From positions 62,001 to 126,000 of the forward strand of contig JAFGTT010000012.1 of NCBI GenBank assembly GCA_016933955.1: a stretch of 64,000 nt of DNA, in the 5' to 3' direction. The notes under the pieces are model-generated. The model made no database searches. It was given only the letters and a program-made list of their open reading frames with translations, and was not told where the DNA came from. Origin of the DNA: Candidatus Zixiibacteriota bacterium. Lineage in GTDB: Bacteria > Zixibacteria > MSB-5A5 > GN15 > PGXB01. This document shows, piece by piece, positions 7,944-16,650 of this stretch. The position numbers were made by a program, and so were the translations under genes. Position 1 is the stretch's first letter, and the number at the start of each line of letters is the position of its first letter.

Positions 7944-8537
7944 TTATGGCAGGCTGAAACTCAATCCGGCCGTGATGCTGTTATACTTGGTCACCTCGTC
8001 GGGCGTACTCACCCAGTTCAAACGATATTCGGCATTGAGCGTCAAAGGAAAAGCCGGCAGACCAACATCGAATCCCCCCATAAGATGATAACCCATCCGG
8101 GTTTCATTACCGGGGACTTCGATATCATAGGTATCCAGCGCCCAGCCGACCGGTTCCACATAATCGTAGCCGAGCGAATGGGTGGCCACTCCGGCGCCCA
8201 GATAAGGGGTAACAACCGGCAGGCTGAAGGGATAAATGGCCGAAGCGGAAAACTGCAGATCGCTCCGGGTCAGTTCAAAGGACTGGCCGAATCCGGAATA
8301 TGTTTCTTTTTTCCAAGCATACTCCCCGCTGACAATCAGATCGATCATGGGCAGTTTGGTGAATTTCAACTGCAAACCGGCCAGGTTCATGGCATCGGTA
8401 TCCTCGCCCGGAACGGCAAACCCGGGTTGCTCATAATTGGATACCATCCCGCCTTTAACGCCGATCGAGATTCCTGTCAGGGCGTAGCCGGGAGCCGCCA
8501 GAGCCAGAATGATCAGGGTCAAAATTAGTCTCTTCAT
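7944..8537 (-). CDS. small outer-membrane beta-barrel protein
   Basis: A 197-aa exported protein with signal peptide MKRLILTLIILALAAPGYA. The ATG at 8537 has AGGAGG seven nt upstream; a longer frame to 8594 lacks a ribosome binding site. The mature chain alternates amphipathic strands with Gly/aromatic turns (ISIGVKGGM, YLGAGVATHSLGYDY, MGYHLMGGFDVGLPAFPLTLNAEYRLNW, ITAGLSFSL), typical of an eight-strand OmpW/OmpA-type barrel. It has its own terminator at 7894. The function is unassigned. Confidence 0.75.
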   Translation of the reverse strand: MKRLILTLIILALAAPGYALTGISIGVKGGMVSNYEQPGFAVPGEDTDAMNLAGLQLKFTKLPMIDLIVSGEYAWKKETYSGFGQSFELTRSDLQFSASAIYPFSLPVVTPYLGAGVATHSLGYDYVEPVGWALDTYDIEVPGNETRMGYHLMGGFDVGLPAFPLTLNAEYRLNWVSTPDEVTKYNSITAGLSFSLP

Positions 8538-8703
8538 ATTGCCTCCTTGGATTTCTTCTATATATCGACCGGATCGGAGGACAATTTTAATCATTAATCG
8601 ACGTCATTTAAGCCGCATTATTAATCGGGCCCGGTTATGTGAATATTAGTGCGATTTGTATAAAATTTGAACCGCCGCAGATAATCCCGATCCGAAACCG
8701 GCC

Positions 8704-8735
8704 AAAAAAAAATCGGCCACAAATGGCCGATTTTC
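8704..8735 (-). terminator. intrinsic terminator after pyrF
   Basis: Stem AATCGGCCA/TGGCCGATT (8711-8719 and 8724-8732), followed on the minus strand by T9 (A9 at 8704-8712). It ends the six-gene cobB-to-pyrF operon. Confidence 0.85.
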
Positions 8736-8756
8736 AAAATATCAGAAGCTTAATTC

Positions 8757-9605
8757 CTAATCCCTGGCTGATTTTTCCTCTTCCGCCCTTTCCTTCTGCC
8801 CTTTTAGTTCCTTAATGATACCGTTCAGTTTTTCCACTTCGGCCCGCGCCGCTTCGGCGAAATTGGCCTCCGACGAAGCATACAGCACCGATCGGGAAAC
8901 ATTGATCAGAACCGGATTCTTGAAATTGGCCGTCCCGTTGATAACCGCCTTTTCCAGATCACCGCCCTGCGCCCCGATTCCCGGGATCAGAATCGGCATA
9001 TCACCCGAAGCCTTCCTGATCTCCGCCAGTTGTTCCGGGTGTGTGGCTCCGACCACCAGACCGAGATTCTGCTCCTTGTTCCAGTAGGCCACTTTTTCCG
9101 CCACATACATATACACCGGCTTATTGACCACATGCATCAATTGAAAATCGCGGCTCCCGGAATTCGAGGTCAGGCAGAGAATAAAGGCACCCTTTTCCTT
9201 GTAGTCCAGGAAAGGCCGGATGGAATCGTAACCCATATAGGGATTGAGCGTCACCCAGTCGGCCCGGAAACGCTCGAACATGGCCGAGGCATAATGCGCC
9301 GCGGTATTGCCGATATCGCCCCGCTTCCCGTCGGCAACGACCACGATCTCGTCGGGAATCTTGGTAATAATTTTCTCCAGAAGCGAAATCCCCTCGGAAC
9401 CCAGTTCCTCATAGAAAGCCAGATTCGGTTTATAGGCGGCCACAATGTCTTTGGTAGCTTCGATTATGGCCACGGCATAATCATACATGCCCTTGATGGT
9501 GGCGGCATAATCGGCGGGAATTTTTTTTCGATCCAGATCCAGGCCGACACAAATCATGGAATTATTCTTGGCCTGAATCTCCTTGATTTTATTCGATGCG
9601 TTCAT
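8757..9605 (-). CDS. pyrF: orotidine 5'-phosphate decarboxylase, type 2
   Basis: Decarboxylates OMP to UMP, the last step of de novo pyrimidine synthesis, in the cytoplasm. The 282-aa chain has the substrate-binding ICVGLDLDRKK, the catalytic DGKRGDIGNTA segment (Asp-x-Lys-x-x-Asp), and phosphate-binding GIGAQGGD, fitting the longer PyrF type 2 group. The charged C-terminal tail (KGQKERAEEEKSARD) is not part of the fold. The start ATG overlaps the pyrD stop by ATGA, so translation is coupled. It is the last gene of the operon. Confidence 0.95.
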   Translation of the reverse strand: MNASNKIKEIQAKNNSMICVGLDLDRKKIPADYAATIKGMYDYAVAIIEATKDIVAAYKPNLAFYEELGSEGISLLEKIITKIPDEIVVVADGKRGDIGNTAAHYASAMFERFRADWVTLNPYMGYDSIRPFLDYKEKGAFILCLTSNSGSRDFQLMHVVNKPVYMYVAEKVAYWNKEQNLGLVVGATHPEQLAEIRKASGDMPILIPGIGAQGGDLEKAVINGTANFKNPVLINVSRSVLYASSEANFAEAARAEVEKLNGIIKELKGQKERAEEEKSARD

Positions 9606-10519
9606 CAGTATTTCCTCACCTTGCCGATCAGTTCGGTAACCCTGTTCAGTTTTTTATCCGATAAATATTTTTTCAAACCCCGGACTATCTTAAGAGGGGC
9701 ATCGGGTTCGACAAACAACCCCGTTCCCACTTGCACGGCAGTCGCCCCGCACAGGAAAAATTCCACGGCATCCTGCCAGTTGACAATCCCGCCGATCCCA
9801 ATCACCGGTATTTTAACCGTATTATAGACTTGGTGAACCATATTAAGGGCTACCGGTTTGATGGCCGGCCCGGATAGGCCGCCGGTATTATTGGTCAGGC
9901 GGGGCCGCCGGCTTTCGATATCAACGGCCATCCCCACCAGGGTGTTGATCAGGGCCAGCGCCCCGGCGCCGCCCGCCTCGCAGGCCCGGGCGATTTCGGT
10001 AATATCGGTGACATTGGGCGATAACTTGGCAATCACCGGGCGGGGAAACACCCTTTTTATCTCGCGCACGGCGGCCTCAGCCAGCGAGGCGCTTTTGGCG
10101 ATTTCCATCCCGGCCTCGACATTGGGACATGAAAAATTAAGCTCCACCATGTCGGCGCGGGGACAATCCGCCAGCCGGGCGCAAATATCGACATACTCCT
10201 GGAGTTTTGCCCCGGCCACATTAACCACCACCACCGTCCGGAATTTTTCCAGAAAAGCGAGTTTCTCGGTGATAAAACGATCCACCCCGACATTAGCCAG
10301 ACCGATAGCGTTGAGCATCCCGGCCGATGTTTCGGTCGTTCGCGGCGGCGGATGGCCCTCACGCGGACTGATCGTAATCGATTTGGTCACAATTCCGCCC
10401 AGATGCGACAGATCGTACAGCTCGGCCAGCTCCTCGCCATAACCGCAAGTTCCGGAGGCCGTCAGAATCGGGTTACTCAGGCGGACGCCGGCAATCTCAA
10501 CCGATAAATCAACGCTCAC
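9605..10519 (-). CDS. pyrD: dihydroorotate dehydrogenase B, catalytic subunit
   Basis: Oxidises dihydroorotate to orotate with FMN, passing electrons to PyrK. The GTG start at 10519 is chosen because an unusually perfect Shine-Dalgarno (GGAGGTGATCC) precedes it and the family N-terminus (VDLSVEIAGVRLSNPILTASG) follows. A longer frame to 10624 runs through pyrK in another frame. The 304-aa class 1B enzyme has NFSCPNV with the active-site Cys, and FMN-phosphate motifs GIGGI and GATAVQVGT near the C-terminus. GTGA overlap with pyrK and ATGA overlap with pyrF indicate tight coupling and subunit stoichiometry. Confidence 0.95.
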   Translation of the reverse strand: MSVDLSVEIAGVRLSNPILTASGTCGYGEELAELYDLSHLGGIVTKSITISPREGHPPPRTTETSAGMLNAIGLANVGVDRFITEKLAFLEKFRTVVVVNVAGAKLQEYVDICARLADCPRADMVELNFSCPNVEAGMEIAKSASLAEAAVREIKRVFPRPVIAKLSPNVTDITEIARACEAGGAGALALINTLVGMAVDIESRRPRLTNNTGGLSGPAIKPVALNMVHQVYNTVKIPVIGIGGIVNWQDAVEFFLCGATAVQVGTGLFVEPDAPLKIVRGLKKYLSDKKLNRVTELIGKVRKY

Positions 10520-11307
10520 AGGATCACCTCCCCGATTTCGTAAACCGGCCCCTCGCGGCAAATCCGGGTATATCCCCCGACCCGAAGCGGTTTGATACAA
10601 CCCAGGCAGATCCCGATCCCGCACGGCATCGGCGCCTCGAGCGAAAGTTGCCCCGGAATTCCCATCTTACCGGCCAGTTCATCCACCGCCCGCAGCATGC
10701 CTTCCGGTCCGCAGGCGTACATCCGGAATTTCCCCTGCCGGGAATCAATAACATCAACAAGGGCCCCGGTAATCAGACCTCTGAATCCCAGCGAACCATC
10801 TTCGGTGGCCGGGTACACCCTCACTCCCAGTTGCCTGATCTTTTTAAGTTCCACCAGATCATCCCGCGTGGCACCACCGTAGAAATAAAGCAGTCTCTTT
10901 TGGTCAAAGCCCTTTTCGGTCAGGATTTTGGCCAGCAGGTAGATCGGCGGCATACCGATTCCACCGGCGACCAGAATAACCGTCTCACGGCGACCCGGCA
11001 GACGGAAACCGTTGCCGAGAGGTCCGAGGACATCAAGACGGTCGCCCCGGTGAAGTCCGGCCAGTAATTTGGTTCCCCGGCCGAAGACTTTGAAAATAAT
11101 TTTGATGGTCTTTTGTTCCGGCGAATAATCATAAATTGAAAACGCCCGGCGGAAAAAAACATTCGTATCGGGTAACCTGATATGTACGAATTGACCCGGT
11201 TTGATATTCCGGGCTTTGGAAAACGGGGCAATTTCCATGATGAAATTGCCCCGGCCTAAATCAGTTTTTTTTATGATCTCCGAATACCCAATAACAATTT
11301 TACTCAT
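10516..11307 (-). CDS. pyrK: dihydroorotate dehydrogenase B, electron transfer subunit
   Basis: A 263-aa FAD/2Fe-2S protein that carries electrons from PyrD to NAD+. The FAD-binding RRAFSIYD lies in the N-terminal barrel, NAD-binding VAGGIGMPPIYLLA in the middle, and the 2Fe-2S cysteines CGIGICLGC plus a later RICREGP in the C-terminal domain (a Cys-x4-Cys-x2-Cys-xn-Cys pattern). It starts inside the stop of the lipoprotein gene (ATGA at 11304) and ends in the pyrD start. Confidence 0.94.
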   Translation of the reverse strand: MSKIVIGYSEIIKKTDLGRGNFIMEIAPFSKARNIKPGQFVHIRLPDTNVFFRRAFSIYDYSPEQKTIKIIFKVFGRGTKLLAGLHRGDRLDVLGPLGNGFRLPGRRETVILVAGGIGMPPIYLLAKILTEKGFDQKRLLYFYGGATRDDLVELKKIRQLGVRVYPATEDGSLGFRGLITGALVDVIDSRQGKFRMYACGPEGMLRAVDELAGKMGIPGQLSLEAPMPCGIGICLGCIKPLRVGGYTRICREGPVYEIGEVIL

Positions 11308-13403
11308 CTTAATCTCGATGGCAGGGGTATATAATATTTATAAACGAACCAGTCGTCAAACCATTCGGGGCGGATCCAGAAAGTGTCGAAATGCGACGAC
11401 AGCACCGTCTCCGTAGCCTCTTCGTTCAATTCCACTGACTCTGTCGGATTCATCAGTTTAGCCTCGGTCACATCCCCGAAAGGATCGATTTTTATCTGAA
11501 AATAAAGATTCCCTTCGAATTCCAGGTAGTAAGCCGCCGTAGGATAGATAAATTCCTTATCGTACCGGGTCGGGGCGCCTTGAACTTCAAATAGCGTATT
11601 CCCATCGGGTCCGGTGAAATAACGCTGTTCCGGGGTCAGGTTGGCGGCGATCTCGGTCGAATCTCCATCGCCGTATCCATCACCTTCCGCATAAGCCGTG
11701 CTGTCCTCGCCGTAATACTGCTGATCATCCTCGTCTTTCTGGATTCTTGGCTTGATTACCAGTTTTTTCTCGGCGGCCTTGGCGAAATCGGTTTTGGGAA
11801 ACGAATCGGCGAAATACGCATATTCATAGTACAGCGTCGAATCATCGGGACTGTCATACATCTCCCGCAGCCACAACAGAGCATACTTGGCCTGGATATT
11901 AAATTGGGAGCGCGGGAAACTGTCGGCCACCATAGAGAAATAATAGCGGGCGGAATCGATATTTTTATTGTCGAACACGAAATACTCGGCTCGCTGGTAG
12001 TATTTTTCGGCATATCCCGAATCGGCGATGGTTCCCGACAGGCCCAGCAGATTGATGGCCTCCGGGACAAAATCGGACCGGGGATAATCTCTCAGGATAA
12101 TTCTCAGGGTTGAATCGTACACCGTGGTATCATTGTATACATCCCGGGATAACATCGCCATGGCAATCAGGGATTTGGGGGTAAGGTACGCCGTCGGGAA
12201 TTTCTCGACCAGCAATTGAAACTCCTGGATGGCCGAATCGGGTTTGTCCATCTGGGTTAAATATAATTCGGCCAGAAGATACTGCGTTTCCGCGGCTTTA
12301 TCGATTTCCTCAGCCGTGGCCGTGCTGTCCACACTCCTCTGGTTGAGATACTCCTCCAGTTTGCCGATATCGGTGGAATGCTCCAGGGCCTCCTGGTAAA
12401 TGCCGCTGGCATTACCGCTGGTTTTGGCTTTGTCGTAATATTCCTTGGCTTTCATGTAATTTTCATAATCATATTGATACATCAATCCGAGATAATAATT
12501 TGCCAGACCGCCCAGCGGGTGACGCGGATATTCGAGAGCTACCTGCTCGTAAATCGACTCGGCCAGCATCAAATCACCCACCCATTCATAACCCTGGGCG
12601 ATTTTCATTTTGAGTGATGCCAGCGAGTCATAGTACAACTCATTTTCAGATAATTTCTGGAAATATTCCATTCCCGCCTCGATATCGTTCAGAAAATAAT
12701 GAGTCTCGCCGAGGCGGAAGTTAACCTTATAGTAATCCGGCGTGGCTAAATCGTACTTCAATAATTTTCCGTAATCCTCAAGCGCCTGGCGAAGCTTGAA
12801 ACGCTGGAAATCACCGTCGGCGATATACATCTGGGCCAATATCTTTTCCTCATCGTTACCCAGTGAATCTATCAGGGCCTGAAAATACGGAACGGCCTTG
12901 TCATAATTCTTCTCATCGAAATAGTATTCACCCAGGGCAAGAGCCGCATCTATCTTAATCTCCCGATCCTGGCTCTCGCTGAATAATTCCTCGAAAAGGA
13001 ACATGGCATCATCCATTTCATTGAGCATCAGTTTTGATTTGGCCAGGTAAAGGTTGGACATCTTATAGAACGGCGACTGGGGGAAATTGGCGATCAATTC
13101 GCGAAAACGCTTTTCGGCTTTGGCGTAATCCCCGGTATAAAAGTGAGAAACCCCGTTGACATATAGAGCGTCATCATACCAGCTGGAACCGGGATACTTC
13201 TCGAGAACCTTATCGCTTTTCTCAATAGCCTTTTTGTACTGGCTGTTCCCGGCATTGCTGACCGAGCGACGCCCGCTTTGCTTGCGTTTAGACTCCGCCT
13301 CGCTGAAGGCCTTGCGGGCATTATAAAAAGTATTGTAATAAACACAACCGGCCGTAAACATCAATACCAGGGCCACCAGCAGTATTCTAATATGACGATT
13401 CAT
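11304..13403 (-). CDS. TPR lipoprotein with TonB-like C-terminal domain
   Basis: A 699-aa lipoprotein; lipobox FTAGC with Cys20, followed by VYYNTFYNARKAF. Residues about 40-560 are tetratricopeptide repeats (repeated A-x-x-Y/F-x-x-G-x-Y-x-x-A helical pairs such as HFYTGDYAKAEKRFRELI). An acidic linker (DEDDQQYYGEDSTAYAEGDG) leads to a C-terminal domain with YPTAAYYLEFEGNLYFQIKIDPFGDV, matching the TonB C-terminal fold. The architecture suggests an envelope scaffold or transducer, but no partner is visible. It overlaps the radical SAM gene by 17 nt upstream and pyrK by 4 nt downstream. Confidence 0.85.
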   Translation of the reverse strand: MNRHIRILLVALVLMFTAGCVYYNTFYNARKAFSEAESKRKQSGRRSVSNAGNSQYKKAIEKSDKVLEKYPGSSWYDDALYVNGVSHFYTGDYAKAEKRFRELIANFPQSPFYKMSNLYLAKSKLMLNEMDDAMFLFEELFSESQDREIKIDAALALGEYYFDEKNYDKAVPYFQALIDSLGNDEEKILAQMYIADGDFQRFKLRQALEDYGKLLKYDLATPDYYKVNFRLGETHYFLNDIEAGMEYFQKLSENELYYDSLASLKMKIAQGYEWVGDLMLAESIYEQVALEYPRHPLGGLANYYLGLMYQYDYENYMKAKEYYDKAKTSGNASGIYQEALEHSTDIGKLEEYLNQRSVDSTATAEEIDKAAETQYLLAELYLTQMDKPDSAIQEFQLLVEKFPTAYLTPKSLIAMAMLSRDVYNDTTVYDSTLRIILRDYPRSDFVPEAINLLGLSGTIADSGYAEKYYQRAEYFVFDNKNIDSARYYFSMVADSFPRSQFNIQAKYALLWLREMYDSPDDSTLYYEYAYFADSFPKTDFAKAAEKKLVIKPRIQKDEDDQQYYGEDSTAYAEGDGYGDGDSTEIAANLTPEQRYFTGPDGNTLFEVQGAPTRYDKEFIYPTAAYYLEFEGNLYFQIKIDPFGDVTEAKLMNPTESVELNEEATETVLSSHFDTFWIRPEWFDDWFVYKYYIPLPSRLR

Positions 13404-14301
13404 AACTCAAATTCTGAATAAAACCGTTCTTCAACCCGGCCTCATAGAAACCTTCGACGGCGCGATCGAATTCCTCGACAGTCACCCGCCGGTTAATCGT
13501 TTCATCGTTAACCGCCCGATAAGCCGGAAAATACTGACTCATTAACGAAATATATACATTTCCGGAGATTTCTTCAGCCAGAAATTTAAAAATTCCTTTG
13601 GAACCGGAAATATTGTTGGGCAGGACCAGGTGTCTGATAATTATCCCCGATCTGGCCATTTTGCGGCCATCCATCTTCAAATTGCCCACCTGGCGATACA
13701 TTTCCCTGACCGCCGCCCGGTTGACTTCCACATACCGCTCGCATCCGGAATAATGCCTGGCCAGGGCGTCGTCGTCATATCGCATATCCACCAGATAGAC
13801 ATCTATTATACCCTCCAGATGCTTAAGAATTTCAAGTTTCTGATAGCCGGAACAATTATAAACCAGTGGGATTTTCAGGCCCTCTTTCATGGCCTCTCCG
13901 ACACCCAAAAGGATCATCGGCAACATGTGGTCGGGAGTCACAAAATTGATATTTTCTGCGCCGCGGGCCTGAAGTTTCAACATCATCTCCACGAACTCGC
14001 CAATCGAAACCACCCGGCCATTGCCGAATTGAGATATGGGATAATTCTGGCAATAACGGCAACAAAGCGAGCAATTGGATAGAAATATGGTTCCCGAGCC
14101 GCCTCCGCCGGAAAGCGGTGGTTCCTCGCCGAAATGAAGATTATGACTGGCGATTTTAAATTCCGCAGTGCTTCTGCATTTGCCCAGTTCGCCCTGTGGC
14201 CGATTGACACCACAATCCATCGGGCATAGACGGCACTCGGTCAGCGATTGGAACAGAGTGCGGCCGATTTTGATAATTTCTTCTGCGGATTTCTTCTTCA
14301 T
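13387..14301 (-). CDS. radical SAM protein, PflA/AmmeMemoRadiSam-like
   Basis: A 304-aa radical SAM enzyme. Cys77, Cys81 and Cys84 (in NCSLCCRYCQNY) form the CxxxCxxC cluster. Four N-terminal cysteines (CRLCPMDC...GKC, residues 23-42) could hold an auxiliary cluster. It resembles the 'putative pyruvate formate-lyase activating enzyme' group often annotated near AMMECR1/MEMO proteins, but neither those nor a glycyl-radical enzyme is in the window, so the substrate is unknown. It overlaps cobB by 4 nt and the lipoprotein gene by 17 nt, inside the pyr operon. Confidence 0.85.
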   Translation of the reverse strand: MKKKSAEEIIKIGRTLFQSLTECRLCPMDCGVNRPQGELGKCRSTAEFKIASHNLHFGEEPPLSGGGGSGTIFLSNCSLCCRYCQNYPISQFGNGRVVSIGEFVEMMLKLQARGAENINFVTPDHMLPMILLGVGEAMKEGLKIPLVYNCSGYQKLEILKHLEGIIDVYLVDMRYDDDALARHYSGCERYVEVNRAAVREMYRQVGNLKMDGRKMARSGIIIRHLVLPNNISGSKGIFKFLAEEISGNVYISLMSQYFPAYRAVNDETINRRVTVEEFDRAVEGFYEAGLKNGFIQNLSYESSY

Positions 14302-15029
14302 TTGTCCAGTTTCTCGACAATCTTCGGCAGAATTTCACCGGATTTTCCATGAAAGGCCCAGTCCGCCAGATCGCTTAACGGGGTCGGCTCCAGATTAACC
14401 TCCACCAGCCGCGCTCCCTGGCTCCGGGCCGTCATCGGCATCGAGGCCGCCGGATGAACCAGGGCCGAGGTGCCGATCGAGAAAAACAACTCGGCCCGTG
14501 ACGCCGCTTCAATAGCCCCATTCAACGCCTCCGGGGGGAGCAGTTCCCCGAACCAGACCACATCGGGACGGATTCGGCCGCCGCACTCACATCGGGGCAA
14601 TTCCTTCACGGAAAGATCAATATCGCCCTTGAACGGTTGTCCGCATTCAAAACATTTATTCCGGGTAATATTGCCATGCAGTTCCAGAACATTTTTCGAA
14701 CCGGCTCGCCGATGCAAACCATCGACATTCTGGGTAATCAGGGTGAAATCCTCAAACCTTTTTTCCATCTCGGCCAGAGCATAATGACCCGGATTGGGAT
14801 CGACTTCCTTAATCAGGTTTCGACGAAAGAGATACCATTCCCAGACCAGCCGAGGATTGTCCATAAATGCCTCGGGGGTAGCCAGTTCTTCCGGACGGAA
14901 TTTGGCCCACAAACCTTCCTTGCCCCGAAAAGTCGGGACCCCCGATTCGGCCGAGATACCGGCCCCCGTTAAAACCGCCACCCGTTTGGCCTTTTTCAAG
15001 ATTTGTATTAATTCCCGAGGTATTTCCAT
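14298..15029 (-). CDS. cobB: NAD-dependent protein deacylase, sirtuin class III
   Basis: A 243-aa sirtuin removing acyl groups from lysines with NAD+. It has GAGISAESGVPTFRG (residues 22-36), QNVDGLH (100-106), catalytic His118 (LELHG) and a Cys4 zinc site (Cys126, 129, 147, 149). Tyr66 and Arg69 (WYLFRR) match the Y-x-x-R pair of class III enzymes (SIRT5/CobB) that favours succinyl or malonyl lysine. It is the first gene of the operon leading to pyrKDF, transcribed away from the SGNH gene at 15116. The promoter must lie in the 86-nt divergent gap; I could not pick it out. Confidence 0.93.
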   Translation of the reverse strand: MEIPRELIQILKKAKRVAVLTGAGISAESGVPTFRGKEGLWAKFRPEELATPEAFMDNPRLVWEWYLFRRNLIKEVDPNPGHYALAEMEKRFEDFTLITQNVDGLHRRAGSKNVLELHGNITRNKCFECGQPFKGDIDLSVKELPRCECGGRIRPDVVWFGELLPPEALNGAIEAASRAELFFSIGTSALVHPAASMPMTARSQGARLVEVNLEPTPLSDLADWAFHGKSGEILPKIVEKLDK

Positions 15030-15115
15030 ATCCGTTAGAAGATACGAAATTTCGCCCCGAGGGCAATCTCTTATTTATCTTTTGTTTCAAACGGTATCAT
15101 AGATAAATTACGGTT

Positions 15116-16621
15116 GTGAAACGCAAAATCATATTCAGCCTGCTGGTCTTTATGGCGGCGGTGACTATCCTGGAAATGGCCGCCCGACTTTTCGAATCGA
15201 ACTATATTAAACCGAAGCAAAATGTATCTCTGCAGGGCTGGCAGGCCGGCTTTTTCAGGACTTTTCTGGATTGGCATGAAAATGATCCCGATCTGCTATG
15301 GCGATTTAAAGCCGGACTCGATAATCCCCTCATCCAAACCAATTCCGATCATTTGATCGGACCCGAAATAGCCCCTCAAAAAGCCCCCGGGACTATCCGA
15401 CTGCTCCTTCTGGGTGACTCCTCCCCGGTCGGTCTGGGACTTGGTACCCGGCGGCAGGCTTTCGGCGAAATATTGCAGTACCTCCTTCAATTGGAATTTC
15501 ATGGCAATAAACAAATAGAGTTGATTAATGCCGCTGTTTCCGGCTATACCAGCGAACAGCTCGCCCGCTTCCTGGAATTGAGAGGGTGGAATTATGATCC
15601 CGACCTGGTTATTTTGTATTGCGGTAATAACGATGCTTCGATCTCCGGGCCATCCGATGATTTTCAGTTGCTTGAAAGCCAGAAGTTGATATCCCTGAGA
15701 AAAGCATTGGCCCATCTGGCCGTATATCGTATCCTGCGCGGCTTTCTGGTACCCGGGAAACCTCCATGCTCTGTCGGACTGACCGTGCGAGTCGATCCCG
15801 AACGATTCAAAATCAACCTGGATAATATCGCTTCACAATGCCGCGATCATGGTATTCCTCTGATTATTCTCAAACCGCCGGTACCGCTCCTGTGGCCGGC
15901 CGGACTGCAGTTCAAAGCATTGGCTCATGAAACCGGGGAATGCGGTGAACTTATTTTCCCAGGCACCCTGATCGATATTCTCGGCCGCAAAATCAAATAC
16001 TGTCTCAACCGGGATAAAATCAGCCGGTTGTACGGTGCCGGAGATGTTTTCACTCGAAATGTATTTGCATCGGCTTTTATCGACACCCTGACCGCCGGAC
16101 AGGCTGTCCGTTTTTATTCCAATCAGACCAGGCTTTTTCCCGATGATCCGATCGCCATTAACAATCTGGGTGTTTCCCTTTGGGAGAGCGGTCAAAGCAA
16201 TATCGCTGTCTGCTGCCTGAAAAACGCCCGGCATCTTTATATTAAAGAGAAAAAAGATACCATCAATTATAACACCCTCGCGGCCGGTTCGCCTTTCCTT
16301 TATAATATCGGTATCTGCTTGCTGGAGGATTCGGTCTTCCTAAATCCCGAAAAAGACTCTCTTTCAGGAGCCTTTATCTATCTCGATTCGGCCCTTCAGG
16401 CTGATTATCTCTCTCTCAGGATTAAGCGATCGTACTTGACCATGATTGACAGCGCAGGGAATTCACCCGGTGTCACGGTTATTGATCTGCCCATCATTTT
16501 CCGTGACCGCGGCAACGAGTTCCTCTTTTTCGATCACTGTCACCCGAACCCCGAGGGGCACCGCCTGATCGCCGAAACCCTGTTCCGGATTATTCGCGAC
16601 CAAAGCCTGCTGGTAAAATAA
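15116..16621 (+). CDS. membrane-anchored SGNH/GDSL hydrolase with TPR-like insert
   Basis: A 501-aa protein starting at GTG 15116, with an N-terminal membrane anchor (IIFSLLVFMAAVTILEMAARLFE). SGNH motifs are present: LLLGDSSPVG (block I, nucleophilic Ser), YCGNND (block III), and FFDHCHPNPEGH (block V Asp-x-x-His) near the C-terminus. Between blocks III and V lies a helical repeat region (AINNLGVSLWESGQSNIAVCCLKNA). The layout resembles O-acyl-modifying hydrolases of envelope polysaccharides. It is convergent with the gene at 16651. Confidence 0.85.
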   Translation: MKRKIIFSLLVFMAAVTILEMAARLFESNYIKPKQNVSLQGWQAGFFRTFLDWHENDPDLLWRFKAGLDNPLIQTNSDHLIGPEIAPQKAPGTIRLLLLGDSSPVGLGLGTRRQAFGEILQYLLQLEFHGNKQIELINAAVSGYTSEQLARFLELRGWNYDPDLVILYCGNNDASISGPSDDFQLLESQKLISLRKALAHLAVYRILRGFLVPGKPPCSVGLTVRVDPERFKINLDNIASQCRDHGIPLIILKPPVPLLWPAGLQFKALAHETGECGELIFPGTLIDILGRKIKYCLNRDKISRLYGAGDVFTRNVFASAFIDTLTAGQAVRFYSNQTRLFPDDPIAINNLGVSLWESGQSNIAVCCLKNARHLYIKEKKDTINYNTLAAGSPFLYNIGICLLEDSVFLNPEKDSLSGAFIYLDSALQADYLSLRIKRSYLTMIDSAGNSPGVTVIDLPIIFRDRGNEFLFFDHCHPNPEGHRLIAETLFRIIRDQSLLVK

Positions 16622-16650
16622 TCATAATGCGTCCCGAATAACCGGTTCAA

